The notes under the pieces were generated by a model. That model had not been told where the DNA came from. It saw only the letters and a program-made list of their open reading frames with translations, and searched no databases. The position numbers and the translations under genes were made by a program. This document shows positions 61,817 to 64,000 of a stretch of 64,000 nt of DNA, one piece after another. The first letter of the stretch is position 1. Every line of letters starts with the position of its first letter. Source of the stretch: Poriferisodalis sp965116245 (GTDB lineage: Bacteria > Actinomycetota > Acidimicrobiia > Acidimicrobiales > Poriferisodalaceae); NCBI GenBank assembly GCA_965116245.1, contig OZ220497.1, positions 682,001 to 746,000 of the forward strand, written 5' to 3'.

Positions 61817-63469
61817 CTACATCATCCCCGGCATGCCGCCCATGCCGCCACCGCCCATTGCGGCAGCAGCCGCGGCGGCCGCAGCGGGATCTGGCTCCTC
61901 TGGCTTGTCGGTCACCAGCGCCTCGGTGGTGAGCATCAGTGCCGTGATTGACGCAGCGTTCTGAAGTGCTGCACGAGTCACCTTCGCTGGATCGATGACA
62001 CCAGCCGCCACCAAGTCCTCAGACTTGCCGGTAGCGGCATTGAAGCCCGTGTGGCCATCGGCGGCTTCAATCTGCTGCACGATGACAGCGCCCTCGTAGC
62101 CAGCATTTTGTGCAATCTGCCGACTGGGCCCATCTAGCGCACGATGGACGAGGCGAGCGCCGGTAGCAGCGTCACCGTCGAGGTCGAGCGCTGCCACGCC
62201 AGCACGAGCCCGCAGCAGCGCTGTACCGCCGCCGGGCACGATGCCTTCTTCAATCGCTGCACGAGTCGCAGACACCGCATCTTCAATGCGATGCTTCTTT
62301 TCCTTCAACTCGACTTCGGTGGCCGCGCCAACTTGGATCACGGCCACACCGCCAGCCAGCTTGGCCAGACGTTCTTGCAGCTTTTCGCGATCCCAGTCGG
62401 AATCGGTCTCGTCAATCTCACGCTTGATCTGGACTACGCGCCCCTCTACATCGGCGCTGGAGCCGCCGCCGTCAACGATGGTGGTCTCGTCTTTGGTGAC
62501 GATCACTTTGCGGGCGGTGCCCAGCAAGTCAACAGTGGTGTTTTCCAGCTTCAGGCCGACTTCTTCGGAGATGACCTCGCCGCCGGTCAGGATCGCCATA
62601 TCGGCCAGCATGGCCTTGCGGCGCTCGCCGAAGCCCGGAGCTTTCACTGCTGCAGATGAGAACGTGCCGCGAATCTTGTTCACAACAAGCGTGGCCAACG
62701 CCTCGCCCTCAACGTCCTCAGCGATGATCACCAGACCCTTGCCGGTCTGCATGACCTTCTCAAGCACCGGGACCATCTCGGCCACGGCACTGATCTTGCC
62801 GTTCACGAACAGCAGGTAGGGATCGTCAAAGACGGCCTCTTGGCGGTCTGGGTCGGTGACGAAATACGGCGAGAGGAAGCCCTTGTCAAACTGCATGCCC
62901 TCGGTGAACTCAAGGTCCACTCCGAACGTGTTGGATTCCTCCACCGAGATGACGCCATCTTTGCCGACCTTGTCGAATGCCTCAGCAAGCGTCTCGCCAA
63001 TAGTCGCATCGGCCGACGAGATACCGGCCACGCTGGCGATCTTGTCTTTGTCGTCGGAGACGTCGGTAGACATCTCGCCGATTGCGTCCACGGCCGCTGC
63101 TACGGCCTTCTCAATGCCGTGCTTGAGCTCCATCGGGTTGGCACCAGCGGCCACATTGCGCAGCCCTTCACGCACCATGGCTTGGGCGAGCACTGTCGCC
63201 GTGGTGGTGCCGTCACCGGCAACATCGTTGGTCTTGGTTGCCACTTCCTTGACGAGCTGAGCACCCATGTTCTCAAACGGGTCGTCCAGCTCAATCTCGC
63301 GGGCGATGCTGACGCCGTCGTTGGTGATGGTGGGGGCACCGAATGACTTCTCAAGCACAACGTTGCGACCGTTAGGTCCCAACGTCACCTTGACCGCATC
63401 GGCCAGCTTGTTTACACCAGCTTCAAGGCCGCGCCGGGCCTCCTCGCTGAACTTCAGGATCTTGGGCAT
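61817..63469 (-). CDS. groEL: Chaperonin GroEL (60-kDa)
   Basis: A 550-residue group-I chaperonin. It starts MPKILKFSEEARRGLEAGVN, with the ATP site LGPNGRNVVLEKSFGAP, GDGTTTATVLAQ and the later GGGTALLRARA. The tail ends GGGGMGGMPGMM, the normal Gly/Met C-terminus. It assists protein folding as a double ring with GroES. It is second in the groES-groEL unit, 55 bp after groES, controlled by the CIRCE element upstream of groES. Whether this is the only groEL of the genome cannot be told; many actinobacteria have two. Confidence 0.97.
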   Translation of the reverse strand: MPKILKFSEEARRGLEAGVNKLADAVKVTLGPNGRNVVLEKSFGAPTITNDGVSIAREIELDDPFENMGAQLVKEVATKTNDVAGDGTTTATVLAQAMVREGLRNVAAGANPMELKHGIEKAVAAAVDAIGEMSTDVSDDKDKIASVAGISSADATIGETLAEAFDKVGKDGVISVEESNTFGVDLEFTEGMQFDKGFLSPYFVTDPDRQEAVFDDPYLLFVNGKISAVAEMVPVLEKVMQTGKGLVIIAEDVEGEALATLVVNKIRGTFSSAAVKAPGFGERRKAMLADMAILTGGEVISEEVGLKLENTTVDLLGTARKVIVTKDETTIVDGGGSSADVEGRVVQIKREIDETDSDWDREKLQERLAKLAGGVAVIQVGAATEVELKEKKHRIEDAVSATRAAIEEGIVPGGGTALLRARAGVAALDLDGDAATGARLVHRALDGPSRQIAQNAGYEGAVIVQQIEAADGHTGFNAATGKSEDLVAAGVIDPAKVTRAALQNAASITALMLTTEALVTDKPEEPDPAAAAAAAAAMGGGGMGGMPGMM

Positions 63470-63524
63470 GTTTGAGTTCTCCCTGTCGTGTTGTTGTCGT
63501 CGCTTTGTCGCTGTAGCGGCCGTG

Positions 63525-63815
63525 CTAGGCGACGATGGCCAGGACGTCGCGGGCGCTCAGGATCAGCAGATCCTCGCCAGCCACGGTGATCTCAGTGCCG
63601 CCGTACTTGCTGTAGACGACGGTGTCGCCTACGCCGACATCCATCTGGATGATCTCGCCTGACTGATCGGAACGCTTGCCGGGACCAACAGCAAGTACTT
63701 CGCCCTGCTGAGGCTTTTCCTTGGCGGTGTCGGGGATGACCAAACCGCTAGCGGTGGTCTCCTCGGCGTCGCTCGGCCGTACGACGATTCGGTCTTCAAG
63801 TGGCTTCAAGTTCAT
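63525..63815 (-). CDS. groES: Co-chaperonin GroES
   Basis: A 96-residue co-chaperonin starting MNLKPLEDRIVVRPSDAEE. The mobile loop is TASGLVIPDTAKEKPQQG, and the barrel part includes VGVGDTVVYSKYGGTEI. The start at 63815 follows GGAGG 11 bases upstream; the open frame before it is not GroES-like. It caps the GroEL ring. Confidence 0.96.
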   Translation of the reverse strand: MNLKPLEDRIVVRPSDAEETTASGLVIPDTAKEKPQQGEVLAVGPGKRSDQSGEIIQMDVGVGDTVVYSKYGGTEITVAGEDLLILSARDVLAIVA

Positions 63816-63896
63816 GGTCTGATATGCCTCCTGTGGCTCTATTGCCCTTGCTGGGCCCTTGCTGGCGGGCCATGTCATGTAACAACCCGGTAGCAG

Positions 63897-63923
63897 TTAG
63901 CACTCTCACCAGGCGAGTGCTAA
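63897..63923. promoter_or_regulatory. CIRCE operator (HrcA site)
   Basis: TTAGCACTC-N9-GAGTGCTAA is a perfect CIRCE inverted repeat, 82 bp before the groES start. The HrcA repressor binds this element and controls groE in response to heat. The hrcA gene is not in the window. Confidence 0.97.
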
Positions 63924-63951
63924 CGATACGAGGATGGCTGCGCGGCCACAA
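63923..63951 (-). promoter_or_regulatory. Putative groES-groEL promoter
   Basis: On the minus strand TTGTGG (63946-63951) and TATCGT (63923-63928) lie 17 bp apart, directly upstream of CIRCE, so a bound repressor would cover the transcription start. The -35 is a fair match, the -10 a moderate one. Confidence 0.55.
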
Positions 63952-64000
63952 CCTCACCCACAACCTCTCTCGAACTGACAGCGGACTGCCTCACCAGAAC

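Overview
The window looks like a chromosome segment from an uncultured, GC-rich actinobacterium, most likely of the Acidimicrobiia type. The reasons are the GC-rich coding, the frequent GTG starts, F420-type LLM oxidoreductases and PPOX proteins, many Rieske oxygenases and SDRs, and a cell-wall-binding-repeat surface protein. The lineage is an inference from gene content only.

Region 1 (1-25.4 kb) is a dense catabolic cluster. It holds three Rieske ring-hydroxylating oxygenases, an LLM flavin oxidoreductase, a nitroreductase, a PPOX protein, a complete branched-chain-amino-acid-type ABC importer (lipoprotein receptor, fused LivH-LivM permease, LivG, LivF), a ketosteroid-dehydrogenase-like flavoprotein, five SDRs, SnoaL-like proteins, a TIM-barrel isomerase, a CHK-like phosphotransferase, an enoyl-CoA hydratase, an acyl-CoA dehydrogenase and a ThuA-like protein. 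Together they suggest uptake and oxidative breakdown of an alicyclic or aromatic compound through CoA intermediates; the substrate cannot be read from the sequence.

Region 2 (25.4-40.8 kb) continues this theme (P450, LLM enzyme, Rieske oxygenase plus its own Rieske ferredoxin, acyl-CoA synthetase, second PPOX, SnoaL, second phosphotransferase) but is broken by two acquired cassettes. One (26.8-28.9 kb) is a NotI-like restriction endonuclease with a D12-class DNA methyltransferase. It lies between exact 11-bp direct repeats and splits what was probably an LLM-P450 operon. The other (35.5-38.3 kb) is a HipBA toxin-antitoxin pair plus a truncated ATPase, lying between two copies of the 5' end of a PPOX gene.

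Region 3 (40.8-45.9 kb) is a nested-transposon island. An ISL3-like element, with IS110 and IS3 remnants inside it, surrounds one intact lipoprotein gene and a decayed copy of that gene. An almost perfect 8-bp target duplication brackets the island.

Region 4 (45.9-53.8 kb) holds a P450, an LPG-synthase-like membrane protein, a 1.1-kaa cell-wall-binding-repeat protein whose upstream region carries a run of 16 G, and a glycosyltransferase. Region 5 (53.9-64 kb) is core metabolism on the minus strand: sucCD, pcrA/uvrD, argJ, guaA, groEL and groES with a perfect CIRCE operator.

A recurring oddity is short (10-18 bp) tandem repeats at gene boundaries and inside proteins. Some are clearly copies of the neighbouring gene's own 3' end. 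I saw no tRNA, rRNA or CRISPR array.
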